From: G963704535 sp963704535
Lineage (GTDB): Bacteria; Chloroflexota; Chloroflexia; Chloroflexales; Roseiflexaceae
Direction: 5' to 3'
NCBI GenBank assembly: GCA_963704535.1
Contig: OY969916.1
Location: 6,014,001 to 6,078,000, forward strand
Length of the DNA: 64,000 nucleotides
Under the pieces are notes generated by a model. It searched no databases and was not told where the DNA came from. It was given only the letters and a program-made list of their open reading frames with translations. Below are positions 26,400-35,536 of this stretch, piece by piece. Each line of letters begins with the position of its first letter. Position 1 is the stretch's first letter. The position numbers and the translations under genes were made by a program.

Positions 26400-29087
26400 C
26401 TACTCAGCCTGCTCAAGCCAATCGGCCGGGTGCCAGTCGGCACTGAGTGGCAGCGTGAACGAGAAGGTCGTCCCGAGGCCCTGCCTGGTCTCGAACCAGA
26501 TCTCGCCGCCGTGCAGCTCGACCAGCCGCTTGGTGATATTGAGGCCCAGGCCGGTCCCGCCGACCTGGTCGCGCAGCGGGTTATCGGCGCGGAAGAACGG
26601 GGTAAAGATGTGCGGCTGGGCCTCCTCGGTGATCCCCACGCCGGTGTCGCGCACGTCCACGCGCAGCTTATCGCTGCCATTGCTCAACACCAGATCGACG
26701 TGACCGCCCTCCGGCGTGTACTTGCACGCATTGCTCACCAGGTTGACCACGATCTGGCGCACCCGCGAGCGGTCGGCCACCACCTTGGGCAGCCCCTGCG
26801 CCACGTCGATCGCCAGCGAGATCGATCGCTCCGAGAACTGCGAGTACAGCGACTCGCCCACCTCGTAGAGCACCTCGGACATATCGATCGGCTCGCGGCG
26901 CAGCCGCAGCTCGCCGGCCTCGACCTTGGAAACATCCAGCAGGTCATCGATCAGCTCGACCAGCCGCGCGACATTATTCTTCACAACCTTGAGGAAGTCG
27001 TTCTGGGCCTGGCTGAGCGAGCCGAGCGTGCCCAGCAGCAGCAGGTCCACATACCCGCGGATCGACGTCAGCGGCGTCCGCAGCTCATGCGAGGCAGTGG
27101 CGATAAACTCATTCTTGAGCCGCTCCGAGAGCACCTCGCGCGAGATGTCGTGGTAGACCACCACCCCGCCCAGCCACTCGCTCGACGAAGAAAGCACCGG
27201 CGCGAAGTGCGCCCGCAGCGTCCGGTCGCCGACCTGGAGCTGCTGCATCCCGGCCGCCTGGTCGCGCCGCGTATCCAGCGGCACGCCGGGCAGATCCGCC
27301 ATCTGCCGGCCCAGGAAGACCGAGGCGCTGATCCCAAGGATACTCTCGGCCGCCGGATTGATCATGCGGATGCGCCCCAGCCGATCGCCGACGACCACGC
27401 CATCGGCGATCGAGCGCAGGATCGCCACGCTCTTGCTTATCTCCTCCTCGCGCTGCTGGAGCGTGAGGCCCAGGCGCTCGCTCTGCTCGGAGACATAGCG
27501 GTAGAGCTGAGCCTTCGAGAGGGCCACGGCGATCTGCCCGGCCGCCGCCAGCGCCAATTGCCCGTGCTCGACGCGGAAGTGATCCTGCCCTGAGTGCAGC
27601 AGCAGCAGCACGCCCAGCGGCTCATCCTCCAGCAGCAGCGGTATCGCCAGCGCCGACTTGCCGCGTACATCGTGCTCCCCACGCGTCTGCCAGCGCGTAT
27701 CCTCGGCTGTGTCGGGGATCAGCGCGATCTGGCGGCTCGCCAGCACCCAGCCCGCCAGGCTCTGGCCGCCCTCAAGCCCCGCCGCCGACGCGCTGCCCTT
27801 CTGGCGATCCATGGTCGTGCGGAAGACCAGCCGGCCGGTGTTCGGCTCGACCAGCATGATCCCGCCCCGCTCGGCGTCGGTCGCCTGGAGCACCAGCATC
27901 AGCGCCTGGGTCAGCACCTCGCGCTCATCCAGGCTCACCGCCAGCGTTCGCACGATCCGGTACAGCGTCTCGGCCCGGTCGCGGGCGATCGCCAGCTCCT
28001 GGCGCCCATGCTCCATCGCCGCCGTCGCCTCGGCCACGCGCTTCTCCAGCGTGCTGTACAGCGCGTTGTTTTCGAGCGCCGCCGACGCCTGATTGGCCAG
28101 CAGCTCCAGCAGCGGTAGCGCCTCGTCCAGCGCCTCCTGCTGGGCGCGCGCCCCCGAGACGGTGAGCAGTCCCTGGATCTCAGCGAACTGGTTGGTGAGC
28201 GGCAGAATGAGGTGCTGCTCATTCTTGATCGAGCGGAACGGCAGCGTCTCGGCGCGGAACGTATTCGGGCCGGCGCGGTGGCGCTCGTTCAGCAGCGGCG
28301 CGACCTCGCTCCAAGGGAACTGGAGCCCCTCGACCCCCTTGAGCCGCCGGCTGCTCGCGCCGATCGCGACCGTGACCGTGGTCTTGCCAGTGCTCCAATC
28401 GACCAGGCTGAGCGTCACACAATCGAAGTTGCCGCTCGACTGCACCGTCAGCGCGACCTCTTCGAGCACCTGCACCGGCTGGGTGGTGACGCGCAGCTTA
28501 TTCGAGAGGATCAGGAAATCGTGCAGCACCCGCTCGCGCCGCTGGGCGCGCATGCGCGCCCGCTCCTCGGAGGAAAGCGCGCGGTACAGGACCAGGCCGA
28601 TCAGCCCGACGCCCGCCGCGCGCAGCGCCCAAGTCAGCAGCGCTGGCACCAGCTCGGCTGTCGGTACATTCAGCAAGAACACGCCGTCGGCAAGCCAGAC
28701 GGCCACCAATAGCCCGGCCGCCCAGCGCCCCGGCAGCAGCAGCGGCGCCGCCGTCGAGACCAGCAGTAGCGCCACCCACAGCGGCGACGCCGCGCCGCCG
28801 GTCACGGCGATCAGCCCGATCGCCGCCAGCGCGTCGATCAGCAGGAGCGCCCGCGCCAAGGCGCGGCCCCGCGCGGTGCGCTTGCGACCGAGCAGCGCGC
28901 CCGTCAAGGGTGCGGCAAGCAGCAGCGTCCCCAGGAACAGCGCGACCGGGAACTGGGCGATCGTATTGGCGACCTGGAGGGCCGCCAGCACCAGTAGCGC
29001 CAGCGAGAAGGCCGCATAACCCAGGCTGACCCAGCGCCGGTCAAGCAAATCGCTGATTGTCGTGATCGACGGCTTTTGCGGAACCAA
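26400..29087 (-). CDS. Membrane sensor histidine kinase with GAF and PAS domains
   Basis: An 895-residue kinase. The N-terminal ~190 residues have six hydrophobic helices. Two GAF-like domains follow (around 210-360 and 385-530), then a PAS domain (IADGVVVGDRLGRIRMINPA), HisKA with H-box FIATASHELRTPLTSI (phosphorylated His ~669), and HATPase_c with N-box NLVSNACKYTPEGG, DTGVGI and GGTGLGLNI. It would sense a signal through GAF/PAS and phosphorylate an unlinked response regulator; none is adjacent. ATG 29087 begins MVPQKPSITT. Between it and the ligase upstream lies a facing heptamer hairpin. Confidence 0.9.
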   Translation of the reverse strand: MVPQKPSITTISDLLDRRWVSLGYAAFSLALLVLAALQVANTIAQFPVALFLGTLLLAAPLTGALLGRKRTARGRALARALLLIDALAAIGLIAVTGGAASPLWVALLLVSTAAPLLLPGRWAAGLLVAVWLADGVFLLNVPTAELVPALLTWALRAAGVGLIGLVLYRALSSEERARMRAQRRERVLHDFLILSNKLRVTTQPVQVLEEVALTVQSSGNFDCVTLSLVDWSTGKTTVTVAIGASSRRLKGVEGLQFPWSEVAPLLNERHRAGPNTFRAETLPFRSIKNEQHLILPLTNQFAEIQGLLTVSGARAQQEALDEALPLLELLANQASAALENNALYSTLEKRVAEATAAMEHGRQELAIARDRAETLYRIVRTLAVSLDEREVLTQALMLVLQATDAERGGIMLVEPNTGRLVFRTTMDRQKGSASAAGLEGGQSLAGWVLASRQIALIPDTAEDTRWQTRGEHDVRGKSALAIPLLLEDEPLGVLLLLHSGQDHFRVEHGQLALAAAGQIAVALSKAQLYRYVSEQSERLGLTLQQREEEISKSVAILRSIADGVVVGDRLGRIRMINPAAESILGISASVFLGRQMADLPGVPLDTRRDQAAGMQQLQVGDRTLRAHFAPVLSSSSEWLGGVVVYHDISREVLSERLKNEFIATASHELRTPLTSIRGYVDLLLLGTLGSLSQAQNDFLKVVKNNVARLVELIDDLLDVSKVEAGELRLRREPIDMSEVLYEVGESLYSQFSERSISLAIDVAQGLPKVVADRSRVRQIVVNLVSNACKYTPEGGHVDLVLSNGSDKLRVDVRDTGVGITEEAQPHIFTPFFRADNPLRDQVGGTGLGLNITKRLVELHGGEIWFETRQGLGTTFSFTLPLSADWHPADWLEQAE

Positions 29088-29099
29088 TACTACTACTCC

Positions 29100-29195
29100 G
29101 GGGGAACAGAAGATAGAGGATGGAAGATAGAGGATGGAAACTTCATCCTATCTTCGATATTCTATCTTCTATCCTCCATCCTCTATCCTCGCCTG
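29100..29195. repeat. Facing heptamer arrays (GGATGGAAGATAGA / TCTATCCTCC)
   Basis: Left arm AGATAGAGGATGGAAGATAG, right arm several TCTATCCTCCATCC units, with CTTCATCCTATC between. The O-antigen ligase stop codon and its last codons (ARIEDGG) lie in it. Confidence 0.85.
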
Positions 29196-30656
29196 GTCGG
29201 TGGTTGTCTCCAAGACCAGCGCCAGCCCGATGCTGCCCCAGAACAGGGCCACCATATGGCTGAACTCGATATTGAAGAAATAGTGGTCGAGCAGACCTAC
29301 CGCCAGCGCCGCCGCGACGCCCGCCTGTAGGCCGATCAGCCAGGCGGCCCGCTCGTCGTCGCGCTGCTCGTGGGTGATCGTGTGCAGCGCCCGCCAACTT
29401 TGGATGAAGAAGGCCGCCATGATTCCCAGGAAGCTGAACAGCCCGACCAGGCCGGTGCGCTCGGCCAGCGCCAGGTAGATGCTCGACACGCCCGCCACCA
29501 GGTCGAGCTGGGGGGCCTGGCCGAAGCCAATGCCGAAGACCGGGTAGTTGCGGATGATCGCGATCGCGTTCTGGTACTCGGCCAGGCGCATCTGGTTGGC
29601 CTGATCGCGAAACTGCACCCCCTCGACCACCCGCTCGGTGAACTGCTCCCCGATACCGAGCCCGACAAACAGGAACGCGGCCAGCGCTCCGGCGCCCAGG
29701 ATCGCCCACCACAGCCGGCGGTAGCGCATGGTCGCCACATATATCGTCGCGACGATGATGCCGCCCATCGCGGCGCGCGACTGAGTCAGAAACAGCGCCA
29801 GCGCCATGGCCCCGGCCATCATCACAAGCTGCCAGCGCGGGAAGATCGGCCGCTCGGCGACGATCTGTGTCGCGGTCAGGGCGCCCACCAGGGCCAGCAT
29901 CCCACCAAAACTGTTCGGGTCCACCGCTAGGCCGATCGCCCGCTCGACGCCGTTCGGGTCGTCCATGACATAGCGCAGCACTCGGCCACTGGTCGGGTAC
30001 CCGATGCGGCCCAGCGCCGTCAGCAACTGCAAGGCGCTGTCGTCGGCCAGGGCGTAGAGCACCAGCCCAATCAGCGCGGAGCCGGCGCCGCCGAGCATCA
30101 GCAGCCGTAGCGCCCAGCGCGCCTGCTCGCGCGTGCGCACGCAGTTGACCACGCTGAAGAAAAACAGCACCGCCAGCAGGAACTTGAAATAGTTGTGCAG
30201 CGTGAGCGAGTCCGGGCTGCCGTTCGAGCCAAGGATGAACGAGAAGAGGGTGACGCCCAGGAAACCGATCACCGGCAGCCCCAGCGGCGTCAGATGCAGT
30301 GGCTCATCGGGCCGCACCAGCAGCCGCAGCAGCCAGACGCCCAGCAGGGCCAGCAGGGCCAGTTCGAGGAAGTTGGGGGTGATGACCGCTTTGAACGGCA
30401 GCGTCCCGAACGGCAGGATCGTGGCGATACCAAAGACGATCGCCAGTCCGACCCCGGTATTGACGAGCATCGCGTAGGCGACCGCCAGCGCGACCAGGGC
30501 GACGAACGCCGCCCAGAACGGGCCGAAGGCTACCGCTGCGCCGCCAACCATCCCAAGCGTTACTGCCAGCAAGCCCACCAGCAGGTGGCGCAGTGCCGGG
30601 CTCCGCTCGATCGCCGCAGCTACACGCACTCGCCGGTTGTAGGCGAAGGAACTCAC
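29169..30656 (-). CDS. O-antigen ligase family (Wzy_C) membrane protein
   Basis: A 495-residue protein with about twelve hydrophobic helices and a large periplasmic loop containing the family motif region (AEYQNAIAIIRNYPVFGIGFGQ ... LAERTGLVGLFSFLGI), as in WaaL/Wzy_C proteins. These join or polymerise polysaccharide onto lipid or other carriers; here it may act on exopolysaccharide because Chloroflexota lack typical LPS. Its C-terminus runs into a tandem repeat, so the last residues are repeat-encoded. ATG 30656 begins MSSFAYNRR. No sugar-transfer genes are adjacent. Confidence 0.85.
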   Translation of the reverse strand: MSSFAYNRRVRVAAAIERSPALRHLLVGLLAVTLGMVGGAAVAFGPFWAAFVALVALAVAYAMLVNTGVGLAIVFGIATILPFGTLPFKAVITPNFLELALLALLGVWLLRLLVRPDEPLHLTPLGLPVIGFLGVTLFSFILGSNGSPDSLTLHNYFKFLLAVLFFFSVVNCVRTREQARWALRLLMLGGAGSALIGLVLYALADDSALQLLTALGRIGYPTSGRVLRYVMDDPNGVERAIGLAVDPNSFGGMLALVGALTATQIVAERPIFPRWQLVMMAGAMALALFLTQSRAAMGGIIVATIYVATMRYRRLWWAILGAGALAAFLFVGLGIGEQFTERVVEGVQFRDQANQMRLAEYQNAIAIIRNYPVFGIGFGQAPQLDLVAGVSSIYLALAERTGLVGLFSFLGIMAAFFIQSWRALHTITHEQRDDERAAWLIGLQAGVAAALAVGLLDHYFFNIEFSHMVALFWGSIGLALVLETTTDQARIEDGG

Positions 30657-30803
30657 TGAGGGTGTTCAGCTCCTCATATACTACAAACGTACATACGCAC
30701 CAAGTACGTTTTCTACAACCCGCGCCGTATTATACACTGTTTTCACGCGCGGATGTTACCACCCCATGGTCATGGCTCAGGCGCAACATTGGTCATAGCG
30801 TAG

Positions 30804-30836
30804 GGGTGACCAAAGTTCGTAGGAAAGGGGAGGGCG
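30804..30836 (+). repeat. R5 half-element
   Basis: AGGGGTGACCAAAGTTCGTAGG matches one end of the complete R5 element at 40319-40421 (in inverted sense). The other half is missing. Confidence 0.55.
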
Positions 30837-30842
30837 ACTATT

Positions 30843-30871
30843 TTGACGATCAAGCACCAGTCGCATATACT
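30843..30871 (+). promoter_or_regulatory. Sigma-70-type promoter for the ThuA gene
   Basis: TTGACG (30843-30848), 17-base spacer, TATACT (30866-30871). An R2 element follows directly and would be in the 5' leader. Confidence 0.7.
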
Positions 30872-30966
30872 GCTCTGGGAAAAAAGGGGGTTTGAGGGGG
30901 CAGCCCCCTCAGTCTTCTCCCACCCACATTGTAGAGTAGAATGGCGCCACCCGAAGCCTTGTCTAA
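30870..30966 (+). repeat. R2 element, left end replaced
   Basis: Core and right end (GCCTTGTCTAA) are intact; the left terminal repeat is missing where the promoter -10 lies. Confidence 0.75.
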
Positions 30967-30980
30967 GAAAGGAATGGTTT

Positions 30981-31706
30981 GTGACGACACCACTCCGTAT
31001 CACCGTCTGGAATGAGTACCGCCACGAGCGCAACAGCGCGCACCCGGCCAGCACGATCTACCCGGCGGGGCTCCATGCCGCGATCGCCGAGGGGCTGCGC
31101 GAGCAGCCGGGGTTCGAGGTGCGCACGGCGACCCTCGACGAGCCCGAGCACGGGCTGACCGACGACGTACTGGCCAACACCGACGTGCTGACCTGGTGGG
31201 GGCATATGGCTCACGGCGAGGTCCGCGACGAGATCGTCACCAAGGTTCAGGCGCGCGTGCTCGACGGCATGGGGCTGGTCGTGCTGCACTCGGGTCACTT
31301 CTCGAAGATCTTCAAGCGCCTGATGGGGACAAGCTGCGACCTGAAGTGGCGCGAGTCCGACGACAACGAGCGAATCTGGGTGGTCGAGCCGGGCCACCCG
31401 ATCGCCGAGGGGTTGGATGAGTGCATCGAGCTTGGGCCGGAAGAGATGTACGGCGAGCGCTTCGACATCCCGCCTCCCGAGACGCTGGTGTTCGTGAGCT
31501 GGTTCACCGGCGGCGAGGTGTTCCGCAGCGGCTGCTGCTACACGCGCGGTCGCGGCAAGATCTTCTACTTCCGCCCCGGCCACGAGTCGTATCCCACCTA
31601 CTTCAACCCAGTAGTCCGGCGCGTGATCGCCAACGCCGCGCGCTGGGCCGCGCCCACCGGCGGGCCGGCGCCGGTGTTCGGGAACGCTCAACCGCGCGAG
31701 AAGTAA
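30981..31706 (+). CDS. thuA: ThuA-domain (trehalose utilisation-like) protein
   Basis: A 241-residue class I glutamine-amidotransferase-like fold protein of the ThuA family. Segments typical of ThuA are LRITVWNEYRHE, VLTWWGHMAHGEV, GLVVLHSGHFSKIFKRLMGT, LKWRESDDNERIWV, and RGRGKIFYFRPGHESYPTY near the C-terminus. The family is linked to trehalose/related sugar utilisation, but the exact reaction is not known. The GTG 30981 start follows AAAGGA. It is monocistronic: promoter upstream and a 21-bp hairpin right after the stop. Confidence 0.87.
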   Translation: MTTPLRITVWNEYRHERNSAHPASTIYPAGLHAAIAEGLREQPGFEVRTATLDEPEHGLTDDVLANTDVLTWWGHMAHGEVRDEIVTKVQARVLDGMGLVVLHSGHFSKIFKRLMGTSCDLKWRESDDNERIWVVEPGHPIAEGLDECIELGPEEMYGERFDIPPPETLVFVSWFTGGEVFRSGCCYTRGRGKIFYFRPGHESYPTYFNPVVRRVIANAARWAAPTGGPAPVFGNAQPREK

Positions 31707-31765
31707 CGTTGTCCGTTGTCAGTGGTCCGTTGTCAGTTGCGGTGCAACTGACAACGGACCACTGC
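31706..31765. repeat. Perfect 21-bp hairpin of GTCCGTT-type repeats
   Basis: 31720-31740 pairs with 31744-31764 (loop GGT); arm starts CAGTGGTCCGTTGTC. Preceded by another GTTGTCCGTTGTC unit. It directly follows the ThuA stop and may end its transcript. Confidence 0.85.
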
Positions 31766-31766
31766 T

Positions 31767-31976
31767 TCAGAGGGCGTTCGGAAAACATGGCGCTCTTTCG
31801 GTGCCTATTCTCAGGTATGATTGCGCCTTCCATCCACAAATGAATTTGTGGCCTGAAATCGCAAACACGTTCAAACGTGTTCGAGAGCGAGCTTCAACGT
31901 GTTTTAACACGTTTGCTGGTTTCAGGCATCGAATTCATTCGATGAGACCGGATCATTTCCAAACGCTCTCTCACAG
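31767..31976 (+). repeat. R3 element, complete copy (~210 bp)
   Basis: Ends are inverted repeats AGGGCGTTCGGAAAA and TTTCCAAACGCTCTCT. Four palindromes inside: CCACAAATGAATTTGTGG, AACACGTTCAAACGTGTT, AACGTGTTTTAACACGTT, CATCGAATTCATTCGATG. Its right edge overlaps the TGA stop of the CysQ-like gene. Confidence 0.85.
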
Positions 31977-32951
31977 CCTCGCCAGCGCCTCGATCACCGC
32001 GCTATGAATTGCCCCATTACTGACGACCACGCCCCGGTTGTCGCGCATTTTGGCGCCGGCGGCGAAGTCGAGCGCCTTCCCGTGCATATCGGTCACTCGG
32101 CCGCCAGCCTCCTCGACCACGATCGCGCCTGCGGCGTGGTCCCAGATGTTTTCCCGGTAGTCGGGGGACTTGGGCGAGGGCAGCCGCAGGTAGAGAATCG
32201 CATCGCCGCGCGCGACGGCACCGTATTTCGCCTGGCTGTCCATGCGCAGCGCCGGCTGCCGGATTCCCACCACCCGCGCGATCTCCTCCTGAAGGTGCTG
32301 GTCGCCGTGGGCTGCCTCGACGCTCTCGACGAAGCGCAGGCCGTTCTCGGCCCCCGCAGCGGCGACGCGGATGGGCCGCGCAGCACCCCCGCGCAGCGCG
32401 GAGACCGTCGCGCCCGCGCCGCGCACTGCGATGAACAGTACACCCGTCTCGCCGGCCGGGTCGTCCATATCCAGCGGCAGCGCCGGGCATGCCAGCGCAC
32501 CGACCTGGACCTGGCCGTCAACGATCAGCGCCAGCGCGACCGCATACTGGTCATTGCGTAGAAACCCCTTGGTCCCGTCGATCGGATCGAGCGTCCAGTA
32601 GCGCGGGGCCAGCGTCTTGCCGCCGGCATCGATCCAGTCGCAGACTTCCTGCGCTGTCGCCCCCGGCTGCTGCATCCGCACGTAGCGCGTGACCTGGTCG
32701 AGGCTGGCGCGCTGTTCAGGCTGGCGCAGCTCGCCGGCGTCCTCCTCGGCCACGATCGCATCATCGGGAAAGGCGTCGCGCAGGCACCGGCAGACCAGCG
32801 CCTGTGAGCCGAAGTCGGCGACTGTCACCGGGCTTTTGTCGCCCTTCTCCAGGAATGTCGCGCCGACCATTTCGGCACGCACGGCTGTACACAGGGCCGC
32901 CGCCCGCGTGACGGCATCCACGACCACCTGTTTCTCGCGCGAGTATGTCAT
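31971..32951 (-). CDS. 3'(2'),5'-bisphosphate nucleotidase / inositol-monophosphatase family (CysQ/HAL2-like)
   Basis: A 326-residue Li+-sensitive phosphatase-fold protein. Metal-site motifs: EE (69-70) in IVAEEDAG, LDPIDGTKGF (121-130), and NIWDHAAGAIVVEEAGG near residue 270. The length and the TKGF form of the motif favour the HAL2/CysQ group that converts 3'-phosphoadenosine 5'-phosphate to AMP in sulfate assimilation. ATG 32951 follows AAAGGA; an open frame upstream is not conserved. The gene lies between an R3 element (3' side) and an R1 element (5' side). Confidence 0.87.
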   Translation of the reverse strand: MTYSREKQVVVDAVTRAAALCTAVRAEMVGATFLEKGDKSPVTVADFGSQALVCRCLRDAFPDDAIVAEEDAGELRQPEQRASLDQVTRYVRMQQPGATAQEVCDWIDAGGKTLAPRYWTLDPIDGTKGFLRNDQYAVALALIVDGQVQVGALACPALPLDMDDPAGETGVLFIAVRGAGATVSALRGGAARPIRVAAAGAENGLRFVESVEAAHGDQHLQEEIARVVGIRQPALRMDSQAKYGAVARGDAILYLRLPSPKSPDYRENIWDHAAGAIVVEEAGGRVTDMHGKALDFAAGAKMRDNRGVVVSNGAIHSAVIEALARL

Positions 32952-32982
32952 AGTGAAATGTTTCCTTTCAAAAAACCATATC

Positions 32983-33074
32983 CTTGACAAACTGTTTGAA
33001 AAGGTATTATCATGCCAACGATCCGTGGTGGGAATGGGATTCTTGAGGGGCGGCCCCTCAAACTCCCCCTTGTT
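32983..33074 (+). repeat. R1 element
   Basis: Left end ACAAACTGTTTGAAAAGG and the CGATCCGTGGTGGGAA segment match R1; core palindrome TTGAGGGGCGGCCCCTCAA. The right end is cut at the pckA 3' end. Confidence 0.8.
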
Positions 33075-33086
33075 CACGTGAAGGGT

Positions 33087-34682
33087 TTAGCCTCGCGGTC
33101 CCGCCGCCACGACCTCCTGCGGAATCCCCTCGAACTTCTTGAAGTTCTCCGCGAATCGCCGCGCCAGGTCGCGCGCTTGGGCATCATAGGCGCTCTTGTC
33201 GTTCCAGGTTTTGCGCGGGTGTAGGATCTGCTCGGGCACGCCCGGGATCTGCGTCGGCACATGTAGGCCGAAGATCGGGTCGGTGTAGGTCTCGCCGTCG
33301 TCGAGCGCGCCCTGGAGCGCCGCGCGCACCATGGCCCGCGTGTAGTCCAGCTTGATCCGGCTGCCCACCCCAGCCGGTCCGCCGGTCCAGCCGGTGTTGA
33401 GCAGGAACACCCGCACGCCATGCCCGGTCATCTTCTCACCCAGCATCTGCGCGTAGACACCCGGCGGCAGTGGGAGGAACGGCGAGCCGAAACAGGCGGA
33501 GAATGTCGCCTCCGGCCCACTGAGGCCCACCTCGGTGCCCGCCAGCTTGGCGGTGTAGCCGGACAGAAAGTGGTAGCGCGCCTGCTCCGGCGTCAGCCTG
33601 GCGATCGGCGGCATCACCCCAAAGGCGTCGGCGGTCAAGAACAGGATCGTCTGCGGGTGGCTGGCCCGGCCGCTCGGCTCGGCGTTGTCGATAAACTCGA
33701 CCGGGTAGGCCGCGCGCGTGTTCTCGGTGATGCTGTCGTCGTCGTAGTCCGCGCGCCGCGTCGTCGGGTCGACCACTACATTCTCAACCACCGAGCCGAA
33801 CCGAATCGCATTCCAGATCTGCGGTTCCTTCTCGTACGAGAGGTTGATACACTTGGCGTAGCAGCCGCCCTCGAAATTGAAGACGCCCTCGTCGCTCCAG
33901 CCGTGCTCGTCGTCGCCGATCAGCTTGCGCTGCGGGTCGGCCGAGAGCGTGGTCTTGCCGGTGCCGGAGAGGCCGAAGAACAGCGCGACATCGCCATCGG
34001 CGCCGATATTGGCCGAGCAGTGCATCGGCAGCACACCCCGCAGCGGCAGGACATAGTTCATGACGCTGAAGATCGACTTCTTGATCTCGCCGGCGTACTC
34101 TGTCCCACAGATCAGAATCTGCTTCTGCTCCACGTCCATGATCACCGCCGTCTCGGACCCGCTGCCGTCAACCTTCGGCTCGGCGTGGAAGTGCGGCGCG
34201 CCGATGATCGTCCACTCGGGGATATGGCTGACCAGCGCGCCGACATCCAGGCGCCGGAAGAGCTGCCGGGCGAAGAGCGCATGCCAGGCGAACTCTGTCA
34301 CCAGGCGGATGGGCAGGCCATAGACTGGGTCGGCGCCGGCGTAGGCGTCGAGGATGAACAGGTCGCGACCTTGCAAGTAGGCATTCACGCGCGCACGCAG
34401 CCGCTCAAAGGTCTCCGGCGCGATCGGCTGGTTGACCTTGCCCCACTCGATCTGCCGGGCGCTCTCCCGGTCGTCGTACCTGGTCAGGAACTTGTCGCCG
34501 GGCGAGCGGCCGGTGCGCTTGCCGGTGGTGGCCACGAGCGCCCCACTGTCGGTGAGCACTCCCTCGCCGCGGGCGACGGCCTCCTCAACCAGGTGAGGCA
34601 TCGAGAGGTTGGCGTAGATGCGGCCCGGCCGTTTGATGCCGAGCCGCTCCAGATCGCGAACAATCAGACTTGTGTCGGTCAT
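33087..34682 (-). CDS. pckA: ATP-dependent phosphoenolpyruvate carboxykinase
   Basis: A 531-residue enzyme that converts oxaloacetate plus ATP to PEP, CO2 and ADP in gluconeogenesis. Clear family motifs: TGKRTGRSPGDKF near residue 55, the PEPCK-specific LIGDDEHGWSDEGVFNFEGG, the P-loop FGLSGTGKTTLSAD, and GWTGGPAGVGSRIKLDYTRAMV near the end. Length fits the ATP-type family. ATG 34682 follows AAGGAG at good spacing; upstream open frame is not conserved. Monocistronic, with an R1 element after the stop. Confidence 0.95.
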   Translation of the reverse strand: MTDTSLIVRDLERLGIKRPGRIYANLSMPHLVEEAVARGEGVLTDSGALVATTGKRTGRSPGDKFLTRYDDRESARQIEWGKVNQPIAPETFERLRARVNAYLQGRDLFILDAYAGADPVYGLPIRLVTEFAWHALFARQLFRRLDVGALVSHIPEWTIIGAPHFHAEPKVDGSGSETAVIMDVEQKQILICGTEYAGEIKKSIFSVMNYVLPLRGVLPMHCSANIGADGDVALFFGLSGTGKTTLSADPQRKLIGDDEHGWSDEGVFNFEGGCYAKCINLSYEKEPQIWNAIRFGSVVENVVVDPTTRRADYDDDSITENTRAAYPVEFIDNAEPSGRASHPQTILFLTADAFGVMPPIARLTPEQARYHFLSGYTAKLAGTEVGLSGPEATFSACFGSPFLPLPPGVYAQMLGEKMTGHGVRVFLLNTGWTGGPAGVGSRIKLDYTRAMVRAALQGALDDGETYTDPIFGLHVPTQIPGVPEQILHPRKTWNDKSAYDAQARDLARRFAENFKKFEGIPQEVVAAGPRG

Positions 34683-34894
34683 AACGGTGACTCCTTGTTT
34701 GCTCATCGTCGAGCGGTCAAAGCGGCGGCGCGCTCCCGCAGCTTCTCCCTTGGCTCCTTCAGGCTGGGCTGGACCGGCGTTGATCCAGCGCCGAAACCAC
34801 CGCATTGTATCATAGCGCACAGGCGGCTAAACAGCAATCCGTGCGCCACCCTGGCGGGCCGATTGGAATGTCGCCTACTTCCGCCATTCCTCGT

Positions 34895-35368
34895 TCAAAC
34901 ATCAAACGGCGGCTCGCCCGATCGGGCCATGTGCTCCAGCTCGTCGAGCGCCGCCAACGCCGCCGCATGCGCCGCCGGGTCGGTGGCGTCGAGACCGCGC
35001 GCTGCGAACTCGTCGGCGTCCAGCCGCAGCAAGCCCACCCGATCAGGGGGCACAAACAGGTCCAGTTCAAGATCCTCGGAGGTCAGGACAGCATCTTCGA
35101 TACGCGCCGAGCGAGTGATATTACAGTACCAGCCCTTGAGATTGCCGGCCTCGTCGCGCACCTCGAAGATATTGAACCAGCGGTCGGTGTAGAAATGCTC
35201 GTAGAAATGATCGCCCGGCTCGAACACCACATAGCCAAGGTCGAGCGCGACCCGGCTCCAGCGGGCGTGAATCAGGATATGACCGGGCTCGGCGCGCAGC
35301 AGCATCCCCCGGTAGGTCACAGCGGTGCCTTTGCCCGGCTTCAGCAGGTGGATGGTGATCTCAGTCAT
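34895..35368 (-). CDS. DUF402-family protein (putative nucleotide phosphatase)
   Basis: A 157-residue DUF402/FomD-like protein. Typical segments are HFYTDRWFNIFEVRDEAGNLKGWYCNI (ligand/metal-binding region with the conserved YCNI) and SEDLELDLFVPPDR. Characterised relatives hydrolyse nucleoside di- or triphosphates or act on phosphonates; the substrate here is unknown. The gene lies between pckA and a methyltransferase but on its own transcript as far as I can see. The start ATG 35368 has no strong Shine-Dalgarno. Confidence 0.8.
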   Translation of the reverse strand: MTEITIHLLKPGKGTAVTYRGMLLRAEPGHILIHARWSRVALDLGYVVFEPGDHFYEHFYTDRWFNIFEVRDEAGNLKGWYCNITRSARIEDAVLTSEDLELDLFVPPDRVGLLRLDADEFAARGLDATDPAAHAAALAALDELEHMARSGEPPFDV

Positions 35369-35492
35369 AGCAACACTCTATTACACCATCGGCGTCGGGA
35401 AAACTCGTTGAGGAAGAAATGGTTATGTTGGGGGCGTAGGGGGGTGTGCATGCCCGCTGAAGGCGGGGAGCACGCGGCACCGCGAGGATGGC

Positions 35493-35535
35493 GGTATTCC
35501 TTTGTTTTTTGTTCTTTTGTTCTTTGTTCTGGTTG
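35493..35535 (-). repeat. Heptamer-like array (TTTGTTC)
   Basis: CTTTGTTTTTTGTTCTTTTG units just after the methyltransferase stop codon; direct array only, U-rich on one strand and A-rich on the other. Confidence 0.7.
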
Positions 35536-35536
35536 T

